The notes: generated by a model not told the origin, from the letters alone. A stretch of DNA of 64,000 nt from Acidobacteriota bacterium (GCA_018268895.1 JAFDVP010000012.1:186001-250000), one strand, 5' to 3'. Shown: positions 44,001 through 53,126, counted from the stretch's first letter. Translations and numbers: made by a program.

Positions 44001-45426
44001 CGTCAATAGCGCGAGCGGCGAAGTCCACAAGCGGGCCTTCGTCGGGATCGAGAGGACGTGCCGTCGCATCCGGCAGGTCCGTCAGGAGAGCGAAGTGCAG
44101 GTTGGGATCCTGATTGCAAAGAAAGCGCGACTCCAATTCATCCAGCAGGTCCTGCACCTGCCGCTCATTCAGCAACAGCGTCGGCACTACCACAAGAGTT
44201 GCCGAGTCCTGTGGAATACCCTTTGAGAAGTCCAGCTTCGGAAGCGACTCGGTCTTCATCAACGCTGAAACCGTCCCGTTAACCAGGTCGACTGCGCCCT
44301 GTGTCGCAGGCAGCAGAGCAAGCAGCAAGGCTGCCATCACCGGCCAGAACTCATGGTGCGGAACCAAGGGGAGGATCATCGCGGTAATCAGCAGCAGCGC
44401 AAGAACGAACGTCCCAAGGATGTAGAACTCTTCGTTGTAACTGCGGACAATGTCCCTCAGCCTTTCAACCATCGGTGGACGAAAACCGATACGGGCCTTC
44501 AGTTCGCGCACGCCATCGGCAACGAGGTAGTAGCCAACATGCGACTTCCTCCGCGCCATGCGCGCATCGCCATGGTCAATGCGCGAAGCCGCCTGGGCCA
44601 GCTCCAGTGCAATCTGCGCCGTCTGCAGCTCGCTCGTATCCGCATGACGCGCCAGCTCGGAAATGCGCGAACGATAGAATCCGCGCGTGTCCTCTTCCAT
44701 CGCCCCGTACACGCCGACCGGATCTTGTCGAAGCACGGCATCGAATGCAATCAACGGCTCAAGTATCTCGCGCCACTCTGTCTGGCTCATACGCCGCAAA
44801 CTATGAATCGACGCAGAGAAAGGAGACCGCTCAACTGGCGGCAGCTCGCCGGCGGCAAATACCGTGTCGGCTCGATTGAGGATGAACTCCAACTGAGCCA
44901 GTCGCAGTGCATCGGGCAACAGTTGTATCTCGCGCAATAGTAGCGGGTCATGCTTTTGCAACTGCTCCACAAAGATCGAGAGCGACCTTCGCGACCAGAT
45001 ACCGTCCGCACACGCCAGATAGCTTCCCGCAATATGCACGATCTGAGGAAGACTGCCCGCTGGTGCGAGATTCGCGAAAGGGACCTCGCGGTAAATCTCG
45101 TTACCTCCATCACAGCGCGGCACTGTCGCTTCAAACATACGCAAGCTCTCAACCAACTCGAGCTTCGGTGTAAGCTCCGTGACCGAGGTACCCAGCTTCC
45201 ATCGCGGGGCTGCTTCTTTCAATCGTGTGCGCAGACCTTCCAGATACCTTCTGAGATTTTCCTCTCCACTGCCTGGCAATTCCCGGCGTAACTCGCGCGC
45301 CAGCGCATCTGCCGCGCCGCGCAGCTCTGCCTCGTTCGCCGTAGGCTCCTCCGGCAAACCCGCCGACGGCGTATCCAGTATTGGGGCCGTCAACGACGAG
45401 ACGTGCATATCTTCGGACAAAGCCAT
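41041..45426 (-). CDS. Half-length cyclic beta-1,2-glucan synthase-like protein (GT84 + glycoamylase domain)
   Basis: The 1461-residue membrane protein matches the N-terminal half of ChvB/NdvB-type synthases. It has a helical N-terminal region (1-340), membrane segments near 340-390, and a GT84-like glycosyltransferase (ATLVVVPTLLLNE, GWERKRGKLLDLNKLL, TLDSDTQLPWGAA, HDLIEGAYARAGL, RRKHRWLRGDWQ, about 405-720). More segments follow near 750-940, then a glycoamylase-type domain (NLGMLLNARQAACDFGFI, SWTGTMFEYMMPALWM, PWGISESGFA, RSWMAHHQGMSLLALANLL). Full synthases are about 2800 residues with a C-terminal GH94 phosphorylase; that half is absent and a normal stop follows. AGGAAAG precedes the ATG. 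Confidence 0.88.
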   Translation of the reverse strand: MALSEDMHVSSLTAPILDTPSAGLPEEPTANEAELRGAADALARELRRELPGSGEENLRRYLEGLRTRLKEAAPRWKLGTSVTELTPKLELVESLRMFEATVPRCDGGNEIYREVPFANLAPAGSLPQIVHIAGSYLACADGIWSRRSLSIFVEQLQKHDPLLLREIQLLPDALRLAQLEFILNRADTVFAAGELPPVERSPFSASIHSLRRMSQTEWREILEPLIAFDAVLRQDPVGVYGAMEEDTRGFYRSRISELARHADTSELQTAQIALELAQAASRIDHGDARMARRKSHVGYYLVADGVRELKARIGFRPPMVERLRDIVRSYNEEFYILGTFVLALLLITAMILPLVPHHEFWPVMAALLLALLPATQGAVDLVNGTVSALMKTESLPKLDFSKGIPQDSATLVVVPTLLLNERQVQDLLDELESRFLCNQDPNLHFALLTDLPDATARPLDPDEGPLVDFAARAIDALNVKYAKHKGGSFLLLHRHRAFNARQGVWMGWERKRGKLLDLNKLLLGEWDSFPRKVGPLGVLARICYIITLDSDTQLPWGAAARMVGTMAHPLNRAIIHPRLRIVTAGYGILQPRVGVSVSSASRSRLAALYSGETGFDVYARAVSDAYQDLFGEGIFTGKGIYDLNAFHHVLNHRFPRNALLSHDLIEGAYARAGLVSDIEVIDDYPSHYSAHTRRKHRWLRGDWQILRWLFSAVPDEFGRIAPNPISTISRWKILDNLRRSLIEPVTFLLFVFGWFFLPGGALYWTVTVLILVLLPGIIQMGFNMVRALVSRSLASVRDAFATLFSSLGITLLNLIFLPHHMMLSLDAIIRSLNRTYLSGRNLLDWETAAQSEAGGTRGSLDTYLKLSPVIALTIAMGLSLARPQALFAAFPVLILWALAPAVISWLNSLPRSEEGPLKTSEREFLERQALLIWRYFAEFGGPKNHWLIPDNVEEKDRLEVRKLSPTNLGMLLNARQAACDFGFIHADEFAAATLGTLDTYDRLEKQRGHIYNWYDIERLEAISPKTVSAVDSGNLAASFYSLHAGALELLKLPLVSEEALNRQIAETKTVREGSWVDDERQRIRERFREFVEAYIPWLLPRFSMLLVHSAMVGLHKVPALVEAVRFVDDLDRRLAGLSEEQIVDLNHAKLAAELGSLLPEARERLAKLVADIKDIAARAYLCADEMQYGFLLVKSRKLLSIGYDGVTGELYDACYDLLASEARMASFLAVAKGDINQESWFRLDRSHVLVKGRECLVSWTGTMFEYMMPALWMRMYPNTLITRALESAVRIQRDHVRRIPWGISESGFAKTDAVGRYGYHAWGIPKLALKYGAEDGPVISPYSTFLALPLLRNAAIENLRSMVAMGWSGDYGLYEAADYTEGSEPRIVRSWMAHHQGMSLLALANLLRGSCFQRWFHANAIVRASELLLHEKPLSKLSSEALKEPAVVQSATDESAQVKVA

Positions 45427-45487
45427 CTATCCCATCTTTCCTCGTGCACACAATCGAGCGCTCAATCGCGCACTGTGTCCCAACGGC

Positions 45488-47314
45488 TTATCGATAACTG
45501 GCCGCCTGCATCTCAAACATGCCGGCATAGATTCCACCGGCCGCCATCAGTTGTTGGTGATTTCCCTCTTCAATCAGCCGGCCACCCAATAGAACCACAA
45601 TACGATCGACCATCCTCACGGTCGAGAAGCGGTGCGAAATCAACAGCGCCATCTTCCCTTCCGTCAACTCCGCGAACCGTTCGAAGACCTCAAGCTCGCT
45701 GCGCGCATCGAGAGCCGCTGTGGGCTCGTCCAATATCAGCAACTCTGCATCGCGCAGATACGCGCGCGCCAAGGCGATCTTCTGCCACTCTCCGCCTGAA
45801 AGTTCAACGCCGCCTTCAAACCGGCGTCCCAGCATCTGGTCGTAGCCTCCAGAGAGTTTCTCAATCACCGTATCGGCCAGACTCTTCTGCGCAGCCGACT
45901 CCAGATCCAAAGCCGTGTGCGGTTTGTCCACGCGGCCAATCGCGATATTCTCCCGCGCCGTCATCTCAAAGCGCACAAAGTCCTGAAAGATCACACCGAT
46001 GTTCCGATGCAGGTCTTCAAGCGCATACTCACGCAGGTCGATTCCATCCAGAAAAATCTGGCCCTCTGTCGGATCGTACAGACGCGTAATCAGCTTCACG
46101 ACCGTCGTCTTGCCCTGGCCGTTCTCCCCAATCAGAGCAATGCGCTCCCCGGGTCGCAACACCATATTGAAGTCCTTCAACACACGTCGCGTTGTCCCGG
46201 GATACGCAAATGAGACGTTGCGAAACTCAAAGCCCGTTTCGATACGCGCCGGGAAGCGGCGCCCTTGCGGGTTGGCATTCACAGTCGGTTCCATCTCAAA
46301 AAAAGCAAGCAGGTCCGTCAGGAAGAGCGCCTGGTCGGCGATACCGGATGCCGTTGAAAACACCTGCTGTAGATTCGAGCTGGCTTGCTGGATCGCAGTC
46401 GTCAGGAAGTAGAACTGGCCGATGTCATAGCGTCCGCCAAGCGTGCGCCAGATCACATAGATGTACGCTCCGTAGTAGCCCAGCGTGCCGACAATGCCCA
46501 GCAACCCGCCCAGCAACAGCTTCGAGCGTGCCAACTTCACATCCTCGCGATAGATCTGGTCCGCAAGCGCCTTGAAGCGATTCGTAAAGAAGCCATGAAG
46601 CCCGAAGAGCTTGACCTCTTTTGCGCCATCGCGGCTTCCTGCAACCTGTCGCAGATAATCCATCTGCCGCTTGGCTGTGGTCTGGCGAAAGTTCTTCGCG
46701 TATCCAAGAAACGCAAAGTGCGTTTCCCCCAGAAACGAAGGCAGCACTCCCACCAGTAGCAGTAGCACCAGCCACGGCGAAGCCCATGCCAGCGCGGCGG
46801 AGAATGCGGCCGTCGTAATCACCTGCTGTATCAGGCGACCCATCTGCTGGATCATGACCAGCCGATCCGTGGCCTGTCCCCGCGCTCTCTCCAGACGGTC
46901 ATAGAAGGCCGGGTCTTCATACGTCGTCAGGTCGAGCCGCGCGGCCTGATCCATCACGCGTACGCTGACAAGCTGCGTGTAACGGTTCGCGAGCAACGCA
47001 TCTGTGTAGTCGATCGCCCTCATCAACAGGCCGAGAGCAACATTCAACGCCACCTCTGCGGCTACCAGGTACCAAAAGTTCTGGCCCAGCTTCTCTCCGT
47101 GCAGTACAGCGGCGACATCATTCAGGATGTATTGCGCAACCTTTGCAATACCAAACGGCAGTACCGCAACAAAGAGTCGTAAGATCAAACCCCACGTAAC
47201 CACCCACGGACCGGAGTCCCATAGAATGCGCAGAACGGGCGGCACGTTGCGGAGCGCTCGCAGGCGCTCCAGCCACGGGCTCTGGGCATTTGCAGAGTCT
47301 CGACGTTCGTTCAT
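45488..47314 (-). CDS. One-chain ABC exporter (membrane domain + ATPase)
   Basis: From the ATG at 47314 (MNERRDS) the protein is 608 residues. Six membrane segments occupy about residues 40-320, followed by the ATPase: Walker A GENGQGKTT, Q-loop VIFQDFVRF, signature ELSGGEWQKIALARAY, Walker B LLILDEPTAALD and LLISHRFST. It is an export-type half transporter that works as a homodimer. It lies 61 bp upstream of the glucan-synthase-like gene on the same strand, the arrangement of chvA-chvB/ndvA-ndvB, so glucan export is a reasonable guess. Peptide or lipid export cannot be excluded. An upstream frame to 47380 is possible but unsupported. Confidence 0.88.
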   Translation of the reverse strand: MNERRDSANAQSPWLERLRALRNVPPVLRILWDSGPWVVTWGLILRLFVAVLPFGIAKVAQYILNDVAAVLHGEKLGQNFWYLVAAEVALNVALGLLMRAIDYTDALLANRYTQLVSVRVMDQAARLDLTTYEDPAFYDRLERARGQATDRLVMIQQMGRLIQQVITTAAFSAALAWASPWLVLLLLVGVLPSFLGETHFAFLGYAKNFRQTTAKRQMDYLRQVAGSRDGAKEVKLFGLHGFFTNRFKALADQIYREDVKLARSKLLLGGLLGIVGTLGYYGAYIYVIWRTLGGRYDIGQFYFLTTAIQQASSNLQQVFSTASGIADQALFLTDLLAFFEMEPTVNANPQGRRFPARIETGFEFRNVSFAYPGTTRRVLKDFNMVLRPGERIALIGENGQGKTTVVKLITRLYDPTEGQIFLDGIDLREYALEDLHRNIGVIFQDFVRFEMTARENIAIGRVDKPHTALDLESAAQKSLADTVIEKLSGGYDQMLGRRFEGGVELSGGEWQKIALARAYLRDAELLILDEPTAALDARSELEVFERFAELTEGKMALLISHRFSTVRMVDRIVVLLGGRLIEEGNHQQLMAAGGIYAGMFEMQAASYR

Positions 47315-47460
47315 AGCGCGTAATCGCTTTTGTTTATTCTTTATCCCGCCACACATCAAACGACGAATAGCAACTGCCATCCCACCGCTCTTCTTCAGTC
47401 TGGGATGCGCAATTTCTCGCTAGCGTTGGATGCGGAGCCAGGCCGGCGCTGCGCAACCCA

Positions 47461-47481
47461 GCCGTTTCCAGCAGAAACGGC
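47461..47481. repeat. Hairpin GCCGTTTC-CAGCA-GAAACGGC
   Basis: A perfect 8-bp stem between the DUF937-OmpA stop and the ABC exporter start. There is no T-tract on either side, so it is not a typical intrinsic terminator. Confidence 0.4.
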
Positions 47482-47527
47482 CAGCACGCTCCAGGCTCGC
47501 CGGCCGTTACGCTATCTTGTTCTTTGC

Positions 47528-48715
47528 CTACTTCTGCGTTACGCGCAGCGCAATCCTTCGATTCTGCTGCCTACCCTCCTCCGTCGAGTTGTCGCCCACG
47601 GGATACTGGTCGCCATAACCCTCTGAGGCGAGCCGCGAAGCATCGATACCCTTCGCCACCAAAGCATCCATGACATTTTTGGCCCGGGCCGTCGAAAGAG
47701 CCATGTTTGCCGCAGGGTCGCCCGTATTGTCCGTATATCCGCCAAGCTTCAAATTTACGTTTGGATACGCCCTAAGAATCTCAGCGATGTTGTTCAACTG
47801 CTCTTCTGAAGACGCCTGTAGTGTTGCCTTCCCCGTGTCGAAGGTCAGCCGGTCGAAGTTGAACCACGTTGTGCTGTCAACCTGCTTCGAACTGTCCTGA
47901 ATGAACGCAAGCAGCTTGTTCTCCACGCCGAACTGCGGGATATTCAATTCCACACCGTTCGGCAGCTTCGTCTTGAAAAAATCCCCAAGAGCAGACATCG
48001 CCGACGAAGCTGTATTGGCGGCATCCTGCATCGTCTCTTTCGATGGCTCCTTGCGGTTGAAGAACCAGAGGATTCCCAGCAATAGTGCGGCAAGAATCAC
48101 AACCGGCCACAGCCACTTGTTCGTTGTTGCAGCCGCCTGCGCAGGAACGGCTGTCGAAAGACTTGGGATCCCACCTGCAAACAGAGTACGGAACCCCGCA
48201 GGCAAAAGCTCTTGCAGCTTGGGGGATTCGTTCTTCAGCGAGCTAACCAGGCTTGCCGGACTTGCATTGTTGTCTTGAACGAACCTGCTTAGCCCTCCCA
48301 GTACCAGAGGAGCGCCCATACTGAGCAGCGAACCTGCCTTACTTGCTCCGAGCCCTGAGAACTGGCCAATCGCATCGGTCACCGCTCCCATGCGCGATCC
48401 AAAGATCAGCGCAAGAAACTTGCCGCCCAGGTCCCCAAGCGGCGAAGCTGCACCGGCACCTGTAACAGCCGAGGCCGGGTTCGAGACCAACCCCGAAAGA
48501 GCGCCTGTCGTCGCCGGGTTCGTCAACATGCCGAAGAGCTGGCCGATAAAGCCAGGCTCATCCGCCTTCGATACCAGTCCCGATAGCATTGCAGCAGCAC
48601 CGCCCTGCAACCCGCGTTGAATGGTCTCGCTCGATTCACCCATCTGTGAGGCGAGCGCGCTCGATACCTGGGGCCCAATAAAATCCATAACACTGTCAAT
48701 GATGGAGCTGGACAT
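47528..48715 (-). CDS. DUF937-OmpA fusion protein, inner-membrane anchored
   Basis: Start at the ATG at 48715 with AGGAGG five bases before it, giving 395 residues. Residues 1 to about 170 are a DUF937 (YidB-like) domain rich in Gly, Ala and Ser (PQVSSALASQMGESSETIQRG, MLSGLV). One membrane segment follows at about 205-225 (WLWPVVILAALLLGILWFF), then an OmpA-like peptidoglycan-binding domain at the C terminus (FDTGKATLQ, LGGYTDNTGD, ALSTARAKNVMDAL, YGDQYPVGDN, QNRRIALRV). The protein probably spans the inner membrane with the OmpA domain on cell-wall peptidoglycan. The role of DUF937 is unknown. Confidence 0.88.
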   Translation of the reverse strand: MSSSIIDSVMDFIGPQVSSALASQMGESSETIQRGLQGGAAAMLSGLVSKADEPGFIGQLFGMLTNPATTGALSGLVSNPASAVTGAGAASPLGDLGGKFLALIFGSRMGAVTDAIGQFSGLGASKAGSLLSMGAPLVLGGLSRFVQDNNASPASLVSSLKNESPKLQELLPAGFRTLFAGGIPSLSTAVPAQAAATTNKWLWPVVILAALLLGILWFFNRKEPSKETMQDAANTASSAMSALGDFFKTKLPNGVELNIPQFGVENKLLAFIQDSSKQVDSTTWFNFDRLTFDTGKATLQASSEEQLNNIAEILRAYPNVNLKLGGYTDNTGDPAANMALSTARAKNVMDALVAKGIDASRLASEGYGDQYPVGDNSTEEGRQQNRRIALRVTQK

Positions 48716-48886
48716 AGTTCCTCCTGTTTCTCGCTTCAAATTGCGTGTTCTACAGCCCCGTGCTCTGTCAACAGTCGTAGTCCGCCGATCGAACGGCGGT
48801 GGCGTCCTTCATGCCCAGGAAATAACCAGCCATCGCGATAAGCGCGAGATCTTCACGAGACCGCACAAACCAGTTTCATCCAGACC

Positions 48887-51055
48887 TTACTCTTCGCCCT
48901 CATCTCCTGCAGGCCTCTTGGCATGCGCGAGGATCTTCTCCGAGAGCTGCTGTGGCACCACATCGTAATGGTCCATATCCATCCTGAAGCTTCCTCGCCC
49001 CTGCGTGATCGAAGTCAGCGTCGCCCCGTAGTTGAGCATCTCGGCCATCGGCACCTCGGCCTTCACGACCGTGCCCGTACCAGCACTCTCCATCCCCTGT
49101 ACCCGTCCGCGGCGGCCGTTCAGGTCAGCCATCAGCGATCCGGCAAACTCGTCGGGCGCTTCAATTTCGACACGCATCACCGGCTCCAATAGAGCGGGCT
49201 TCGCCTGCTCCATGCACTTGCGAAATGCGATCCTCGCGGCCAGCTTGAACGACATCTCGCTCGAATCCACATCGTGATAGCTCCCGTCAAAGACAGTCAC
49301 CTTGAAGTCCACCACTGGATACCCCGCCAGATACCCTCTTCCCGCCGACTCCTGGATTCCCTTCTCGACCGCAGGAACGAACTGCCGCGGAATCGCGCCG
49401 CCGAAGATGTCGTTCTCGAACACAATCCCGCTTCCGCGCGGCAGCGGTTCCATGCGAATCTTGCAGTCTCCAAACTGGCCGTGCCCGCCCGTCTGCTTCT
49501 TGTGCTTGCCCTGCGCTTCGGCCCTCCCACGAATCGTCTCGCGGTAGGGGACCTTCGGAGCCTTCAGCGTAACCTCGGTGTGATACCGCTTCTTCAGCTT
49601 CGAGACCAGCGCTTCGATATGCGTTTGCCCCGATCCAGCGACAAGGAACTCATTCGTCTGCGGATCGCGATAGAAACGCACCATCGTGTCTTCTTCCATC
49701 AGCTTATGCAGCGCTGGCGCCAGCTTGTCCTCATCCGCGCGCGACTTCGGTTCGATGGCATACGTCATCACCGGCTCAGGCACCACAACTGCATCGAGAA
49801 AGATCTCATGCTGGCGGTCGCCCAGCGTGTCGCCGCTCAGCGTCGAGCGCAACTTCGGCACCGCGCCAAGATCGCCTGCATGCAACTCCTGGATCTCCGC
49901 GGGCTTTCTCCCCTGCATGACAGAAAGGTGGGCGAGCCGCTCCGCCTCGTGCCGGTTGAAGTTCTGCACCGTCATATCGTTTTTCACCACGCCGCTTACT
50001 ACCTTGAAGAACGAGATCCTTCCCGCGAACGGGTCCGTCATCGTCTTGTAGACATAGAGCGCCAGCGGCTCCTTGTCGTCCATTTGGCGCATCACAATCT
50101 CTTCGTGTGCAAGCGCAGCCAATCCATCGCCGGCCTTTGCCTCCCCATTACCGTTCGACGGCCCCGTTCGCGCCGCCCTGGCTGCAATCGGCACACGTTC
50201 CACCGGCGTCGGCGCATACGTTCTCAGAAAGTCCAGCAGATGGTCCGTACCGACATTGCGCAGCCCGCTGGTATATAGCACCGGGAAGATTCTGTCTTCG
50301 CGAATTGCCTCGTGCAGTGCAGCAATCAGATGCTCCTCAGGGATCGTTCCCTCCCTGAAGAACTCTTCCATCAGCTCATCCTTCCCTTCGGCCACCAGCT
50401 CGACCAGCGCCTCATGGGCCTGCTTCGCATCCGCTTCCAGAGCGTGCGGAATAGCACCCACCTCGCCCCGCCCATTGCCGTTTGGCTGATACAGGTAGGC
50501 CTTCATCGTCACCAGATCCACCACGCCATGAAAGCCCTTATCGTCCACAATCGGCAGCTCGATCGGGATGACCTGTCTGCCCCATCTCGCCTGCATGGCC
50601 TCGACCATCTGCTGACGGCCGATGCGGCTATCGGCCTTGGGGTGGTCCACCTGGTTCACGACAATCGCTCGCGGAAGCGCAACCTCGGTCGCATACTTCC
50701 ACACGCGGTCCGTCATCGTCTCCACTCCCGAACACGCGTTCACAACAACCAGCGCCGACTCGACCGGCATCATGGCGGCACGCGCTTCGTGCACAAACAT
50801 ATGGAAGCCCGGCGTATCCACCATGTTCACCTTGACGCCGCTCCATTCCGCAAATGCCACGGCATTCGACATCGTCGTCTGCCGCGCCACCTCCTCTTCG
50901 TCATACGCCGTGACGGCGGTACCGTCTTCCACACGCCCCAGCTCCGGCGTCATCTTGGCTGCATGAAGCATCGCAGAGATCAACGACGTCTTCCCGCAAT
51001 GCGCGTGGCCAACTACGGCAACGTTGCGAATATCGTTTCCTGAATAGACCCTCAT
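48887..51055 (-). CDS. Elongation factor G-like GTPase (EF-G2)
   Basis: From the ATG at 51055 (MRVYSGNDIRN) the protein is 722 residues with all EF-G domains. The G1 loop reads GHAHCGKTS rather than the GHIDHGKTT of canonical EF-G, G3 is VDTPGF and G4 is NQVD rather than NKxD. Domain IV has GGHGQFGDCKIRM and the C terminus YGATLTSITQGRGSFRM. These changes mark the FusA2/EF-G2 branch, a paralogue with uncertain role in translation or ribosome release. A Gly/Asn/Glu-rich insertion (SNGNGEAKAGDG) precedes domain II. A start at 51109 would add 18 residues. Confidence 0.9.
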   Translation of the reverse strand: MRVYSGNDIRNVAVVGHAHCGKTSLISAMLHAAKMTPELGRVEDGTAVTAYDEEEVARQTTMSNAVAFAEWSGVKVNMVDTPGFHMFVHEARAAMMPVESALVVVNACSGVETMTDRVWKYATEVALPRAIVVNQVDHPKADSRIGRQQMVEAMQARWGRQVIPIELPIVDDKGFHGVVDLVTMKAYLYQPNGNGRGEVGAIPHALEADAKQAHEALVELVAEGKDELMEEFFREGTIPEEHLIAALHEAIREDRIFPVLYTSGLRNVGTDHLLDFLRTYAPTPVERVPIAARAARTGPSNGNGEAKAGDGLAALAHEEIVMRQMDDKEPLALYVYKTMTDPFAGRISFFKVVSGVVKNDMTVQNFNRHEAERLAHLSVMQGRKPAEIQELHAGDLGAVPKLRSTLSGDTLGDRQHEIFLDAVVVPEPVMTYAIEPKSRADEDKLAPALHKLMEEDTMVRFYRDPQTNEFLVAGSGQTHIEALVSKLKKRYHTEVTLKAPKVPYRETIRGRAEAQGKHKKQTGGHGQFGDCKIRMEPLPRGSGIVFENDIFGGAIPRQFVPAVEKGIQESAGRGYLAGYPVVDFKVTVFDGSYHDVDSSEMSFKLAARIAFRKCMEQAKPALLEPVMRVEIEAPDEFAGSLMADLNGRRGRVQGMESAGTGTVVKAEVPMAEMLNYGATLTSITQGRGSFRMDMDHYDVVPQQLSEKILAHAKRPAGDEGEE

Positions 51056-51527
51056 CACCGTACCCGTCCTCCCGCTGTCCAGACTGATGTTGTATCCCGA
51101 GGCGCGCATGACGGGGCGTCACTCCACAACGCGCACTCCGTCCGCACAAAGCCTCGGTCGCTTATCTGTTGGCTTTTGAATATCTTTCTGCGCCACTCAT
51201 TTGGCGCAGAAAACTTGCGACGGCACGGTCGCGCCGGTCTTGTCTGCCGGTTTTCCTTCACCGGCACCGTCGGTCTGCCATTCCATCCCTGCAATGGAGG
51301 CACCCCACACACTCATCTGCACCGGCCTTTGATACGGCGCCAATGCGCCTGCCTGCCGGTCGAGACACGGATGCTATCACACACCGCAACGCCTGAGTCA
51401 ACGCCAATTGCCATAAATCGGGAAGAGCCGCCACCTGCCGCTGGGCAGGGAAACCCTCAGTGTTAGACTTCCCTCGTTCACGCAGGGCAGCTCCATCACA
51501 CCGGGCACCTTCCAGCAAGGACGCATC
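51056..51527. other. Structured intergenic/leader region before EF-G2
   Basis: No gene is supported in this 472-bp divergent interval. It holds a perfect 11-bp hairpin (51185-51212) and, about 20 bp further on, GC-rich self-complementary sequence (51222-51275). On the minus strand GCCGGT...ACCGGC and GACGG...CCGTC could pair, which suggests a structured 5' leader for EF-G2. Confidence 0.45.
51185..51212. repeat. Perfect inverted repeat TTTCTGCGCCA-N6-TGGCGCAGAAA
   Basis: Eleven perfectly paired bases around CTCATT, about 130 bp upstream of the EF-G2 start. No T-tract follows on either strand, so an operator or leader-RNA hairpin fits better than a terminator. Confidence 0.55.
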
Positions 51528-53126
51528 ATGGAAGCTCTACGACCCCAGGCACGGCTGGTCATCCACGACGGCGCCGTTTCACGCACCGTCGCCGTCGACT
51601 CCGTACCCTTCACCATCGGCCGCCAGACCGACCGCAATCTCGTCCTTGCCAACGCGCAGGTCTCCCGCCAGCACGCCATCGTTCAATATGATGCCGAAGG
51701 CTATTTCATACAGGACTCCGGCAGTAGTCAGGGCACGCTCGTCAACGGCCTGCGCAAGGAGGAGCGTACCCGCCTCAACCCAGGCGATCGCATTCAGCTT
51801 GGGGCCTCCGGCGTCGTGCTCATCTTCGACATCGAAGAAGAGCATCCCTCTGCCCGCGCTTTGCTCAGTCGCATCTCCGCCGCGCCTACCGGCACTGAAC
51901 TCGAAAAGCTCTCCCTCTTTCTCCAGGCGGCGCAGAGCTTCAACAGCACGCGCGTCCTCGACGACGTCCTCGCAACCATGATCGAGTACACACTTCGCCT
52001 CACCGGCGCCGAACGCGGCTTCGTCTTCCTCGGTGACAGCCCCGCATCGCTCACACTTTGCAGTGGCCTCTCCAGCGACGGACAACCGCTCGCCGACGAC
52101 TCGAAGATCTCGCACTCCATCGTCCGGGACGCCGCCCAAAGCGGGCAGGAGTTCATCATCGGCGATGTCTCCGGCGACGGCAGGCCCATCGGCCGCGAGA
52201 GCGCCGTGGCCCATGAGCTTCGCAGCGTTATCGCAATCCCCCTGCGTGGCCGCAACTCTGAACGGCTTCTCGGCCTGCTCTATCTCGACAGCCGGCTGCG
52301 AACCAGCACCCTTAACCGTGTCAGCCGCGAGATACTCAACGCCATCGCCAGCGAAGCTGCGAACCTGCTGGAGAATGCGCGCATGGTGCAGGCCGAGCGC
52401 GCCGCCGACCTGATGCGCAACGAACTCGCCATCGCCGCCTCCATCCAGAAGAGCGTCATCGCCAGCGAGCTACCCGCCTTTCCTTACGCCGCCATCGCCG
52501 CACGCACCGTGCAGTGCACCGAGGTCGGCGGCGACTTCTACGACGTCATCCCCGTACCCGAAGTCGCCGGCGGAGGCTTCGTCGCCATCGTCGCCGACGT
52601 CTCCGGCAAAGGAATGTCGGCGGCCCTGCTCGCCGCAATCATTCAAGGCATGATGTACGCGCAGATTCGTGGCGCAGCCTCGCTCGTCGATGCCTTCTCG
52701 ACCGTTAACACCTTCCTCTGCTCCCGCATATCCGGACAGAAATATGTCACGATGCTTGCCCTGCATTACCGGCCCTCCGGCGAGATTGAGCTGGTCAACG
52801 GAGGCCATGTCCTCCCCTACCTCGTCCTTCATGACGGGAACACGCAGCAGATCACCGGCGGCGATCTACCCGTAGGCCTCTTCTCTTCGGCAGAGTTTCA
52901 CTCAATCGCCCTGAAGCTTCCACCAGCCGCGCGGCTCGTTCTCCTAAGCGACGGCATCACCGAAACCGAGGATCCAGCAGGCACTCCATTCGGAGCTGCC
53001 GAGCTCGCCATGCAGCTTGCATCCAGCAATCCCATCGAGACAACATTCGCCGCGATGAATCAGTTCTCCAAAGACGCTCCACCGCTTGACGACTGCACGA
53101 TCCTCGTCATCGACCGCACAGCCTGA
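51528..53126 (+). CDS. FHA-GAF-SpoIIE (PP2C-type) protein phosphatase
   Basis: A 532-residue signalling protein with three domains. An FHA phosphothreonine-binding domain spans about 1-105 (FTIGRQTDRNLVLANAQVSRQH, SSQGTLVNG). A GAF domain spans about 135-285 (LTGAERGFVFLGDS, AVAHELRSVIAIPL, GLLYLDSRL). A SpoIIE/RsbU phosphatase covers about 305-530 (VQCTEVGGDFYDVIPV, VADVSGKGMSAALLAAI, LVNGGHVLPYLVL, LLSDGITETED, with metal-binding Asp residues). Such proteins dephosphorylate anti-anti-sigma factors. No sigma, anti-sigma or kinase gene is adjacent. AAGGA stands seven bases before the ATG. Confidence 0.93.
   Translation: MEALRPQARLVIHDGAVSRTVAVDSVPFTIGRQTDRNLVLANAQVSRQHAIVQYDAEGYFIQDSGSSQGTLVNGLRKEERTRLNPGDRIQLGASGVVLIFDIEEEHPSARALLSRISAAPTGTELEKLSLFLQAAQSFNSTRVLDDVLATMIEYTLRLTGAERGFVFLGDSPASLTLCSGLSSDGQPLADDSKISHSIVRDAAQSGQEFIIGDVSGDGRPIGRESAVAHELRSVIAIPLRGRNSERLLGLLYLDSRLRTSTLNRVSREILNAIASEAANLLENARMVQAERAADLMRNELAIAASIQKSVIASELPAFPYAAIAARTVQCTEVGGDFYDVIPVPEVAGGGFVAIVADVSGKGMSAALLAAIIQGMMYAQIRGAASLVDAFSTVNTFLCSRISGQKYVTMLALHYRPSGEIELVNGGHVLPYLVLHDGNTQQITGGDLPVGLFSSAEFHSIALKLPPAARLVLLSDGITETEDPAGTPFGAAELAMQLASSNPIETTFAAMNQFSKDAPPLDDCTILVIDRTA

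Noticed and set aside
49274..50278. Plus-strand 334-codon frame antisense to EF-G2
   Set aside because: Arg/His/Leu-rich shadow of a well-supported gene.
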